A DNA stretch of 64,000 nucleotides from Legionella massiliensis (GTDB taxonomy: Bacteria > Pseudomonadota > Gammaproteobacteria > Legionellales > Legionellaceae): assembly GCF_000756815.1 (NCBI RefSeq), contig NZ_CCVW01000001.1, positions 558,001 to 622,000 of the forward strand. The letters run 5' to 3'. The notes beneath the pieces were generated by a model, which was not told the origin of the DNA, did no database searches, and was given only the letters and a program-made list of their open reading frames with translations. The position numbers and the translations under genes were made by a program. Positions 45,358 through 53,620 of this stretch are shown here, piece after piece (the first letter of the stretch is position 1; every line of letters begins with the position of its first letter).

Positions 45358-46563
45358 ATGCTAAATAGGTCTATGATAAGCAAGGTGCTTGTTGCCTTGA
45401 TTGGACTGGTAATGAGCCAGGTAACAATGGCAGAGACTGATCACTGGCAGTTAAACATGTACAAAGGGGTAACGCCCTTAAGTCGAGACATGTATGACCT
45501 GCATATGATTGCTATGGTGATTTGTGCAATCATCGGTGTTGTTGTATTTGGAGTGATGATTTACTCATTAATTCATCATCGCAAATCCAAGGGTTATACT
45601 CCCGCTACTTTTCATGACAATTTCCGTTTGGAAATTATCTGGTCAATCATTCCCTTTCTGATTCTTATTGGTCTGGCAATCCCAGCAACACAGGTTTTGA
45701 TTCGTATGGAAGATAGCAGTGAATCCGATGTTACAGTGAAGGTTGTAGGTTATCAGTGGAAATGGCAATACCAGTACCTAGATCAAGGTATTAGCTTTTT
45801 TTCAAATTTATCAACTCCCTATGCGCAAATTCATAACCAACAAGATAAGGGCGAATGGTATCTCTTAGAGGTTGATAAGCCCCTCGTGCTACCTGTTAAT
45901 AAGAAAATTCGTTTCCTGGTTACTTCAAATGATGTTGTCCACTCTTGGTGGGTTCCTGAGTTGGGAGTAAAGCGTGATGCTATTCCGGGTTTTATGCATG
46001 AGGCTTGGGCAAGAATTGAGAAGCCAGGTACCTATCGTGGCCAATGCGCCGAGTTGTGCGGTATCAATCATGGATTTATGCCAATCGTTGTGCAAGCTGT
46101 TAGTGAAGATGAGTTTAACCAATGGGTTGCTAACCAGGTCAAAGTCAAAGATCAATATGATATCACTTTGAATCAGCCAGCCGAGCAACCAAATATGAAG
46201 CGCGATGAGTTGATGAACCTTGGTAGAGAAAAATACGATTTGATCTGCGCGGCATGCCACAGAGTAGACGGTAAGGGCTTACCACCAATGTATCCTGCTC
46301 TGAAAGGCAGCTCAGTTGCAGTTGGAAAACCAATATCTCGTCATATTGCGATGATACTACATGGTATTCCTGGTTCTGCGATGCAGCCGTACAAGGATCA
46401 ATTAAGTGATAAAGAAATTGCAGCGATTGTTACCTATGAGCGCAATGCTTGGGAGAATAATACGGACGATATTGTTCAACCCGCTGATGTAGCCAAGGTG
46501 CGTCAAGCAGAAACCCAAAAACCAAAAATGGTAGAAAAAGCGAAGGTCGGAGGTTTACGATGA
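45358..46563 (+). CDS. coxB: Cytochrome c oxidase subunit II with fused cytochrome c domain
   Basis: About 401 residues: signal peptide, two membrane helices (about residues 45-115), then a CuA cupredoxin domain with DVVHSWW and GQCAELCGINHGFM (all CuA ligands). A C-terminal cytochrome c domain with the heme motif CAACH makes it a caa3-like subunit II. ATG 45358 is preferred; a GTG at 45346 sits directly on the ribosome-binding site. The stop overlaps coxA by 4 bases. Electrons enter here from periplasmic cytochromes. Confidence 0.94.
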   Translation: MLNRSMISKVLVALIGLVMSQVTMAETDHWQLNMYKGVTPLSRDMYDLHMIAMVICAIIGVVVFGVMIYSLIHHRKSKGYTPATFHDNFRLEIIWSIIPFLILIGLAIPATQVLIRMEDSSESDVTVKVVGYQWKWQYQYLDQGISFFSNLSTPYAQIHNQQDKGEWYLLEVDKPLVLPVNKKIRFLVTSNDVVHSWWVPELGVKRDAIPGFMHEAWARIEKPGTYRGQCAELCGINHGFMPIVVQAVSEDEFNQWVANQVKVKDQYDITLNQPAEQPNMKRDELMNLGREKYDLICAACHRVDGKGLPPMYPALKGSSVAVGKPISRHIAMILHGIPGSAMQPYKDQLSDKEIAAIVTYERNAWENNTDDIVQPADVAKVRQAETQKPKMVEKAKVGGLR

Positions 46564-48185
46564 GTCAAGCGGTAGCGCATGATAGCGAGCATGAAGAACA
46601 CGGTCCAGAACAGGGTAAAGGCCTGATTGGATTTGCGAAGCGATGGTTATTCACAACAAACCATAAAGATATCGGTACCCTATATTTATGGCTGGCGATG
46701 ATTAGTTTCTTCGTTGCTGGAACCATGGCCTTAGTGATTAGAGCAGAGCTTTTTCAACCAGGTCATCGTTTTGTCGATCCTAACTTTTTCAATCAGATGA
46801 CAACGATGCATGGTCTGATCATGCTTTTCGGTGTGGTCATGCCTGCGTTTACAGGCATGGCAAACTGGCAAATTCCGATGATGATCGGTGCGCCAGATAT
46901 GGCTCTGCCTCGCTTGAATAACTGGAGTTTCTGGTTGTTGCCCTTTGCGTTTGCACTGCTGGGCTCAACTATGTTCCACAGTGGTGGTGGCCCGAACTTT
47001 GGCTGGACAATGTATGCGCCGCTATCGACCAAATTTGCTCCCCCAAGTACGGACTTCATGATTTTCTCTGTGCATATGATGGGACTCTCGTCCATTATGG
47101 GCTCGATTAATATCATTGCGACCATTCTTAACCTTCGTGCACCAGGAATGACGCTGATGAAGATGCCTATGTTCGTATGGACATGGTTGATTACCGCCTT
47201 CTTGCTAATTGCTATTATGCCGGTTTTGGCTGGAGCCGTAACGATGATGCTGGCCGATAGACATTTTGGCACAAGCTTTTTTGAAGCTGCAGGTGGTGGC
47301 GATCCTATTTTATTCCAGCATGTTTTCTGGTTTTTTGGACACCCCGAAGTATACGTACTGGTGCTTCCTGCTTTCGGTGTTGTTTCTGAAATCATCCCGA
47401 CATTTAGTCGAAAGCCCCTGTTTGGCTATCACTTCATGGTGTATGCAACAGTAAGTATTGCAATCCTTTCCTTCGTTGTTTGGGCACACCATATGTTTAC
47501 GACAGGTGTTCCACTGGGAGCAGAATTGTTCTTTATGTACACAACGATGCTGATTGCCGTTCCAACAGGTATTAAGGTATTCAACTGGGTTAGTACAATG
47601 TTCAGAGGGGCAATGACTTTCGAGACGCCCATGCTTTTTGCTATTGCCTTCGTATTCCTGTTTACAATCGGAGGGTTCACTGGACTAATGCTTGCTCTGG
47701 TTCCTGCTGATTATCAATATCAGGATACTTATTTCGTCGTAGGACATTTCCATTATGTTCTCGTGCCCGGGGTTATTTTTGCTCTGTTGGGCGCAACCTA
47801 TTATTGGCTGCCAAAATGGACAGGACATATGTACAACGAATGTATGGCTAAATGGCATTTTTGGTTGTCAGTAATATCAGTGAACATCGCATTTTTCCCT
47901 ATGCATTTCCTGGGACTTGCAGGTATGCCACGACGAATTCCTGATTATGCTTTGCAGTTTGCGAATTTTAATATGGTGTCAACAATTGGGGCCTTTATCT
48001 TCGGCTTCTCCCAACTACTGTTTCTGTACAACGTGATTAGAACTGTACGCAAGCATGGTGAAAAGGTTGATGCACAAGTATGGGAAGGTGCTCGTGGTTT
48101 GGAGTGGACTTTATCTTCACCCCCTCCCTATCATAGCTTTGTGACACCTCCACATGTTGAGTCATCCCATCTTCTGCATTACTAA
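46560..48185 (+). CDS. coxA: Cytochrome c oxidase subunit I
   Basis: A 541-residue protein with twelve hydrophobic helices and the heme-copper oxidase signatures: TMHGLIMLFGVVMPAFTG (heme a ligand), WFFGHPEVYVLVLPAFG (CuB His and cross-linked Tyr), WAHHMFTTG (CuB His pair), PTGIKVFNW (K-channel Lys) and VVGHFHYVL (heme ligands). The E in GHPEVY places it in type A. It reduces oxygen to water and pumps protons. Translationally coupled to coxB. Confidence 0.97.
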   Translation: MSQAVAHDSEHEEHGPEQGKGLIGFAKRWLFTTNHKDIGTLYLWLAMISFFVAGTMALVIRAELFQPGHRFVDPNFFNQMTTMHGLIMLFGVVMPAFTGMANWQIPMMIGAPDMALPRLNNWSFWLLPFAFALLGSTMFHSGGGPNFGWTMYAPLSTKFAPPSTDFMIFSVHMMGLSSIMGSINIIATILNLRAPGMTLMKMPMFVWTWLITAFLLIAIMPVLAGAVTMMLADRHFGTSFFEAAGGGDPILFQHVFWFFGHPEVYVLVLPAFGVVSEIIPTFSRKPLFGYHFMVYATVSIAILSFVVWAHHMFTTGVPLGAELFFMYTTMLIAVPTGIKVFNWVSTMFRGAMTFETPMLFAIAFVFLFTIGGFTGLMLALVPADYQYQDTYFVVGHFHYVLVPGVIFALLGATYYWLPKWTGHMYNECMAKWHFWLSVISVNIAFFPMHFLGLAGMPRRIPDYALQFANFNMVSTIGAFIFGFSQLLFLYNVIRTVRKHGEKVDAQVWEGARGLEWTLSSPPPYHSFVTPPHVESSHLLHY

Positions 48186-48210
48186 TGAGAAGATATTAAC
48201 CGATGTAAAT

Positions 48211-48232
48211 AATCGCCTGTTTGCAGGCGATT
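48211..48232 (+). promoter_or_regulatory. Intra-operon hairpin between coxA and ctaG
   Basis: A perfect 9-bp stem (AATCGCCTG and CAGGCGATT) with a TTTG loop, flanked by direct repeats GATGTAAATAA. No T-run follows, so it looks like an mRNA-stability or processing element rather than a terminator. Confidence 0.45.
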
Positions 48233-48254
48233 GATGTAAATAAGGCGAGATACA

Positions 48255-48794
48255 ATGACTGGAAAAAGTCATACAAAATTGATTGTAACCTTGGCAGCTG
48301 TTGTACTCGCAATGTTTGCTTTTGGTTTTGCATTAGTTCCGATTTACAACAGCCTATGTAAAACCTTCGGTATTAATGGTAAGACAAGCGGTGAAGCAAC
48401 AGCTTACGATGCTCGTACGGCAAAAGTTGATGCAAGCAGAGAAATTGTAGTCGAGTTTATTGCCACGAATAATGGTGGCGTTCCTTGGGCTTTTTATCCC
48501 AAGACTAAAAAAATAAAAGTACATCCAGGAGAAATTGCCAAACTGGCTTTCTATGCAGAAAACAAATCTGGGCATCGAATGACAGTTCAAGCTATTCCCA
48601 GTGTAACACCGGGGATAGCTGCAAAATATTTGAAGAAGACGGAATGTTTTTGCTTTACGCAGCAAACACTTAATGGGCATGAGGCAATGGATATGCCGTT
48701 GTTGTTCCATCTAGATCCAGAATTACCAGCTAATGTTAAGACTATTACGCTGTCTTACACGCTGTTTGATGTATCGGATAAAGTGATAAATTAG
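48255..48794 (+). CDS. ctaG: Cytochrome c oxidase assembly protein CtaG/Cox11
   Basis: A 179-residue single-pass membrane protein with a periplasmic domain. The N-terminal helix ends in ALVPIYNSLCKTFGINGKT, and the copper-binding motif ECFCFTQQTL is intact, followed by PLLFHLDPELP. It inserts the CuB copper into subunit I. Its position between coxA and coxC is the usual one. Confidence 0.95.
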   Translation: MTGKSHTKLIVTLAAVVLAMFAFGFALVPIYNSLCKTFGINGKTSGEATAYDARTAKVDASREIVVEFIATNNGGVPWAFYPKTKKIKVHPGEIAKLAFYAENKSGHRMTVQAIPSVTPGIAAKYLKKTECFCFTQQTLNGHEAMDMPLLFHLDPELPANVKTITLSYTLFDVSDKVIN

Positions 48795-48815
48795 GATTTA
48801 TTGATGAATATACCC

Positions 48816-48840
48816 AGCATCTTGAAGTTAATTGGGTGTA
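48816..48840. repeat. Degenerate copy of the hairpin family
   Basis: Matches 35521-35545 with 4 changes in 25 bases (AGCATCTTGAAGTTAATTGG and onward). It lies between ctaG and coxC where no gene is present, and the inverted partner is largely lost. Confidence 0.5.
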
Positions 48841-48926
48841 GCGGTCAATGAGTTCCATACAAAAGCGCTTGCTATTTTCTGATTTAGGTTAGCAATGAGC
48901 ACAAATGATGAGGAGAACTATATACA

Positions 48927-49802
48927 ATGGGAGCACATGGCACTTACTACATCCCAAAACCCAGCCACTGGCCTTTAGTTGGCTCAATTGGTCTTACAAC
49001 AACCCTGGTGGGGGCTGCTTCCTGGCTACACTCTGGTTGGTATGGCCCATATATTTTCACTCTTGGCCTCGCAATTTTAATTGGCATGATGTTTGGCTGG
49101 TTTGGCCAGGTTATCTATGAAAATCAGAAAGGTGTTTATGATCTGCAGGTTGATCGCTCCTTTCGTTGGGGAATGTGCTGGTTTATTTTTTCCGAGGTAT
49201 GCTTTTTTGGAGCGTTCTTTGGTGCGTTGTTCTTCACTCGATTTTGGTCTGTTCCTCTGTTAGGGGGCATGCTTGATCAACATCCAATGACCCACATTAC
49301 CCTATGGCCTAATTTTGCAGCGAAGTGGCCTTTGCTATCTAACCCCAACAATCAAGTCTTTTTTGGTGCTCACGAAGCAATGGGAGCTTGGGGTTTAGCA
49401 GCGATTAATACCCTGATTCTGTTAACCTCCGGTGTCACTATAACTTGGGCACATTGGGCTCTTAAGTTAAACAAGCGTAAGCAATTAATTCTTGGCATGA
49501 TTTGTACAATTGCCCTGGGTATTTTGTTCCTAACCTTGCAGTCCTATGAGTATCATGAAGCTTATACTGAAATGGGCCTTACTCTTGATGCAGGTATTTA
49601 TGGAACTACCTTCTTTATGCTCACAGGGTTTCACGGTTTGCATGTGACGATAGGTACAATTATGTTAATTGTTATTCTTTGCCGTTGCATCCGTGGCCAT
49701 TTCACTCCAGAACGGCATTTTGCATTTGAAGGTGTCGCTTGGTATTGGCATTTTGTGGATGTGGTTTGGTTGTTCTTGTTTGTATTTGTTTATTGGTTGT
49801 AA
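48927..49802 (+). CDS. coxC: Cytochrome c oxidase subunit III
   Basis: A 291-residue protein with seven hydrophobic helices. It opens MGAHGTYYIPKPSHWPLVGS, has GMCWFIFSEVCFFGAFFGAL and HGLHVTIGTIMLIVILCR, and ends AWYWHFVDVVWLFLFVFVYW, the subunit III signature. A GAGGAGA site lies about 10 bases upstream of the ATG. Last gene of the oxidase operon; a strong hairpin follows. Confidence 0.96.
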   Translation: MGAHGTYYIPKPSHWPLVGSIGLTTTLVGAASWLHSGWYGPYIFTLGLAILIGMMFGWFGQVIYENQKGVYDLQVDRSFRWGMCWFIFSEVCFFGAFFGALFFTRFWSVPLLGGMLDQHPMTHITLWPNFAAKWPLLSNPNNQVFFGAHEAMGAWGLAAINTLILLTSGVTITWAHWALKLNKRKQLILGMICTIALGILFLTLQSYEYHEAYTEMGLTLDAGIYGTTFFMLTGFHGLHVTIGTIMLIVILCRCIRGHFTPERHFAFEGVAWYWHFVDVVWLFLFVFVYWL

Positions 49803-49818
49803 ATCGAGGTTTGCTTTT

Positions 49819-49850
49819 ATTGACTCATAGCCTGATGGCTATGAGTCAAT
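49819..49850 (+). terminator. Hairpin at the end of the cox operon
   Basis: A perfect 14-bp stem (49819-49832 and 49837-49850) with a TGAT loop lies 16 bases after the coxC stop. There is no T-run, so efficiency as an intrinsic terminator is uncertain, but its position fits an operon end. Confidence 0.5.
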
Positions 49851-49956
49851 ATAGAGTGGTAATAGGTCAGTCAGCCCAGCCTACACTCTTCCAATTATTC
49901 GCGGCTGAGTTATTACGTAGAGTTCATCAAGACCCTCTATTCTTCCTAGCTCTATC

Positions 49957-50229
49957 TCAAAGTTTTTGATTGACAACTAATCCTGGTTGAAAATTTATGA
50001 AGTCTATCTTTAGGGTATAAGAGAAATGATAGCGACAGAATTTGAGATGAAGAATGCTTGCTTCGCCACGAAAAAACCTTGAGGTAAATACAACCAAGCT
50101 CCCTTTTTCCAAGTAATCCGTGCTTGTTAATTGCATTTCACAGTCTGTCAGTTCAATTAGATGGCATGTAGCCTGTGACTGGCCACACTTCAAGCTCACT
50201 TCAACTGGCTGTAATGGTTGGATCTGCAT
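49957..50229 (-). CDS. Small PilZ-like protein of unknown function
   Basis: A 90-residue protein (MQIQPLQPVEVSLKCGQSQA at the start, QPGLVVNQKL at the end). The pattern of short strands with LIELTDCEMQL and LEKGSLVVF recalls the PilZ beta-barrel, but the RxxxR and D/NxSxxG motifs for c-di-GMP are not evident, so the link is weak. ATG 50229 has GGAG 6 bases upstream and is preferred over ATG 50235. It converges on the cox operon. Confidence 0.5.
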   Translation of the reverse strand: MQIQPLQPVEVSLKCGQSQATCHLIELTDCEMQLTSTDYLEKGSLVVFTSRFFRGEASILHLKFCRYHFSYTLKIDFINFQPGLVVNQKL

Positions 50230-50595
50230 AAGCATCTCCGCGAGTTAACAGATAATGACAGAAATGTTTAAATATTGCTCACTTTTTATAAGTATAGGTA
50301 GAAAAGAAAAGAGAAAAAAGTGAAATCTGGATTTTGAGATACTATATTTTTTATGAATCCCCGATATTTTCAGGCAAATTTTTTTGAGATGATAACAGAA
50401 TTTGCTGATAATCTTGTGAGCCGAAGGGTTCGTAATAACTAACGTTAACTGTAATAGGTCACGTCTCCTACCCCGTCATCCAGAGCGCAGCGAAGGATCT
50501 CCGGGATTGGCACTGTGCCACATTCAGGAGATCCTTCGCTGCGCTCTGGATGACGTGCTACGTTAGGGTGACGGGGCAGAGGAGCACTTACTATA
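50230..50595. other. Repeat-bearing intergenic region
   Basis: About 360 bases with no gene. The left part is AT-rich and may hold the promoter of the minus-strand PilZ-like gene. The right part is occupied by the inverted-repeat element described at 50451-50580. Confidence 0.45.
50451..50555. repeat. Long inverted-repeat element with GTAATAGGTCAC flank, copy 1
   Basis: Arms 50474-50502 and 50527-50555 are perfect 29-base reverse complements separated by 24 bases containing GCACTGTGCCACA. The flank GTAATAGGTCAC (50451-50462) recurs inverted at 56906-56917 and 40609-40620. A related element lies at 56821-56897. No coding capacity; likely a non-autonomous mobile element. Confidence 0.8.
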
Positions 50596-52167
50596 TTAAC
50601 TTAAGCCGTTTTGCGGCATAGGTTGTTCGCTTAACCCGCGTGTGCTGCTCTTGTCTTCAAAAAATGTGCCTCTGACTGAACCTTTAGTTGGGTTAGCAGC
50701 AGGATTTGAACGCCATTCCATACTCTGTGGCTCATTGCCTGTGCTCTGAAACGAATTAGCAAATTTATCAATCTCCTTTTCTAGGTATGACCACTGACTA
50801 CTAATTTCTGGGCATTCCTTTGTGCGGAAAGTTAACCCCTGTTCCCTAAAAAAATTAACAAGTTCAAGTTGATCCTTAACATCATCGTAAGTTGCCTCAT
50901 CAGCACGCCGGCGCCAGCTAAACTGAGACTCTTCCTCTGGTGTTTCAAACGTTGGTTGCAGCGGATGACTGACTAAATATTCTAAAAGGTTGTATTCTCT
51001 TTTTTCAGAGCTATTGAATGCATAAGCCCTAATTTTTTCATCTTTCAAATTGCAGCCAAAATCCTCAACCAAACTCCGAATCACTTTTATCTTAGTTTGA
51101 TTATTAAGGTCCGAATTAAGAACAGTATAAATTGGAAGGGCAGCCGCTACTTGAGCACTATCTAAATGGCGTCCTACAACGGACTCTGTAAGTCCATACA
51201 TACCTTGCTTAAATTGTAGCGCGAAGGCAGTAATTATATTTTTAGGATTTTCTCTCGCTCGCACGATAGATGAATTTGTAAGTAATTCAGAGTCAGAGTA
51301 TAGGGATTGTATAAACTTAATGCATTCGGCAAAAAAATCAATGACTTGATCAAGCCATGACTTGACCTCCACACAACGTCCAGACAAGCTGAAACATTTA
51401 GCGACTAACTTTTCAAGATCACGCTGAGTGTTTTCGTTTAACCCATGAAAATTTACTAAAAAAGTACTCTCTTCTGTCAGAAACCCGGGTTCTGCAAAAC
51501 GTGAGACATTTTGGTTTGGTAGGGGGAATGATTTGTGTATATCACCAAGACATGACTCGATAAAAGTGCGTTGAGCTTCAATTAAATTGATTTCTTTCAC
51601 TACCTTGTTACAAACATTATAAGTACTAAGATAAAGTTGCTCATTGTCACTTAAAAGAGCGCTAAGTTGCTGACAATTTTCTAAGACATTCTCTCCTTCT
51701 GCCAATTCTCCCTTAAATGGGGGTTTTTTCGTGTATTTTATATCAAAGCAAGCCGCTAATTGTCCTGCATTAAACAGCTCAACCATATTATTATGCTGAT
51801 CACTTAACTGCTGATTTGTTAATTTAGAAGTGGGAAACTGTTCTTGCAAAAATTGATTGAATCGTTGCTTAGTCTCTAAATCAATCGAATTAAAGTCTTG
51901 GCGATGATTGGCAATATATTTAAGCATATCGCCCAAAAGTCTATTTGGAATTTTAGCCTTAGGATCTTCATTCAAGAGCATAAAAAGAATTAATTGGATT
52001 GAAGGCTTACCATCTTTAGCGGTGATTTTGTCACCAGACATGCTAATTCCGTCAGTTGCTGCGCAAAAACTTTCTAAGGATTTTGCTTGAGGATACAATG
52101 CTAAAGACCATCCTCCCCAAAACTCCACTAGAGATGAGACTCTATTACCCCACTCAAACTCGGCCAT
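50596..52167 (-). CDS. Large hypothetical protein, candidate Dot/Icm effector
   Basis: A 523-residue, mostly helical and hydrophilic protein that I cannot assign to a family. No signal peptide or convincing membrane helix is visible; a hydrophobic amphipathic stretch lies near residues 265-290 (SWLDQVIDFFAECIKFIQSL). The last 45 residues are polar and disordered-looking (Ser/Pro/Asn/Glu-rich, ending EDKSSTRGLSEQPMPQNGLS), as expected of a C-terminal type IVB secretion signal. ATG 52167 has GAGGA about 8 bases upstream. It stands alone between a repeat element and an ABC transporter. Effector status is inference. Confidence 0.55.
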   Translation of the reverse strand: MAEFEWGNRVSSLVEFWGGWSLALYPQAKSLESFCAATDGISMSGDKITAKDGKPSIQLILFMLLNEDPKAKIPNRLLGDMLKYIANHRQDFNSIDLETKQRFNQFLQEQFPTSKLTNQQLSDQHNNMVELFNAGQLAACFDIKYTKKPPFKGELAEGENVLENCQQLSALLSDNEQLYLSTYNVCNKVVKEINLIEAQRTFIESCLGDIHKSFPLPNQNVSRFAEPGFLTEESTFLVNFHGLNENTQRDLEKLVAKCFSLSGRCVEVKSWLDQVIDFFAECIKFIQSLYSDSELLTNSSIVRARENPKNIITAFALQFKQGMYGLTESVVGRHLDSAQVAAALPIYTVLNSDLNNQTKIKVIRSLVEDFGCNLKDEKIRAYAFNSSEKREYNLLEYLVSHPLQPTFETPEEESQFSWRRRADEATYDDVKDQLELVNFFREQGLTFRTKECPEISSQWSYLEKEIDKFANSFQSTGNEPQSMEWRSNPAANPTKGSVRGTFFEDKSSTRGLSEQPMPQNGLS

Positions 52168-52299
52168 AATATAATCCTCTAGTTGCTGACTAAATTGTCA
52201 GATTTAAGGTTATATAATGAAGCTTAAAGTTTTATTATGCCTAGGTAGTAAATCCCACCTTGTACAATATAAACAACGAGTTGCTGGGCTATCAGGCAT

Positions 52300-53613
52300 T
52301 TAAACCTGGGTCGTTGCATCCGAAATACCAGGATTCTCCAAACTTAGAATGCCTGTATTAAAATCATAGGCAAAGAGCTCAGCGTAACGTCCCCAGTCAA
52401 TCATTGTGCGTAAAACACGCTCAGCTTCTTTTTCGCTTAAATAGTCCTCAAGTTTGGATAAGAACCGTTCTTCGGACACGCGGTGACCAATTTTTTCATC
52501 CAAAATACGACGAATATAACGGGCCAAGGGCACTTTCTCTAAGAGTCTTCTGGCGAACAAAAGCTTACGCTCTTGTAAATCGGCTTCGGAAAATTGCTTG
52601 CCTAACTCGCTAAGTTGTATGTCACCATCTGAAACCTTGGCAAAGCCTAATATTTCAAGCGTTTCAAGGATTGGGAATAGGTCATCAATATTCATCATTA
52701 ACTCATCAGCAAGTTCTGGTAAGTCAATTCGCTCTTCAAAGGATTTCATTGTTTCGATCAAACCTGATAATTCAGAAGGTTCTACATCAGGCAAGCGATA
52801 GCCAAGACCAATTTGGCGCTCACGTTGGGCTCCCTTCGATTTATCCTTTGGACCTGTAGTCATAAGGGTATAAATTTTATCGACTAAGGCATGGAATTCC
52901 GGAGTCACAGGTTCACGTGGCTGTGCTAGATCTACCTGTAATTCTGCGCGAATATAGCCGGGGTCGGAGCCGAAGATAATAATCCTATCAGCAAGCATCG
53001 CTGCTTCTTCAATGTTGTGTGTTACCAATAAGATACCATTGGTATTGGTTTTCTTTTCTTGCCAGAGTTCAAGTAAATCCGATTTCAGGTTTTCTGCGGT
53101 TAATACATCGAGTGCTGAAAAAGGTTCATCCATTAGCAAAACATCAGGATTAATCACCAAGGCACGGGCAAAACCGACACGTTGTCGCATACCCCCTGAT
53201 AGCTCTCGGGGGAAAGCAGATTCAAAGCCATCTAAGCCAATAGTATCAATGGCCTCAATGGCACGGTGCCGTCTTTCTTCGCGCCCAACGCCCTGTGCTT
53301 CCAGACCTAATTCGACATTTTCAAGTACTGTTAGCCAGGGCATCAGGGCAAAGGATTGAAACACCATAGCAATACCTGGCATCGGTCCTGTAACGGGATG
53401 TCCGCGATAGGATACCTTGCCGGAGGTAGGCGGAATTAAACCGGCGATAATACGCAAAAGCGTAGATTTTCCCGAGCCTGATTTGCCGAGCAGGGCGACA
53501 ATTTCACCCTCCTGAAGCTTAAAGTTCACATCTTCGAGTACCAGTAAATCCTGTTCAGCCGATTTTTTAAACGACTTACGGCAATTTTCAATGGCAATAA
53601 TGGTTTCTGACAT
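52300..53613 (-). CDS. NitT/TauT-type ABC transporter ATPase with C-terminal AAA-associated domain
   Basis: A 437-residue protein. Residues 1-260 are an ABC ATPase (LLGKSGSGKSTLLRIIAGLI, LSGGMRQRVGFARALV, LLMDEPFSALD, LVTHN), closest to nitrate/taurine/sulfonate importers. Residues about 290-430 are an extra helical domain found C-terminally in a subset of these ATPases (AAA-associated C type) and thought to be regulatory. It follows the permease by 7 bases. Substrate unknown. Confidence 0.88.
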   Translation of the reverse strand: MSETIIAIENCRKSFKKSAEQDLLVLEDVNFKLQEGEIVALLGKSGSGKSTLLRIIAGLIPPTSGKVSYRGHPVTGPMPGIAMVFQSFALMPWLTVLENVELGLEAQGVGREERRHRAIEAIDTIGLDGFESAFPRELSGGMRQRVGFARALVINPDVLLMDEPFSALDVLTAENLKSDLLELWQEKKTNTNGILLVTHNIEEAAMLADRIIIFGSDPGYIRAELQVDLAQPREPVTPEFHALVDKIYTLMTTGPKDKSKGAQRERQIGLGYRLPDVEPSELSGLIETMKSFEERIDLPELADELMMNIDDLFPILETLEILGFAKVSDGDIQLSELGKQFSEADLQERKLLFARRLLEKVPLARYIRRILDEKIGHRVSEERFLSKLEDYLSEKEAERVLRTMIDWGRYAELFAYDFNTGILSLENPGISDATTQV

Positions 53614-53620
53614 ATCTGCC

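Noticed and set aside
46793-47395. 200-codon minus-strand frame inside coxA
   Set aside because: Lies wholly within the strongly conserved coxA gene on the opposite strand; no family features.
52168-52299. PmrA-type regulatory box upstream of the effector candidate
   Set aside because: Two CTTAA-like motifs exist, but their spacing does not fit the tandem 11-base periodicity of PmrA sites.
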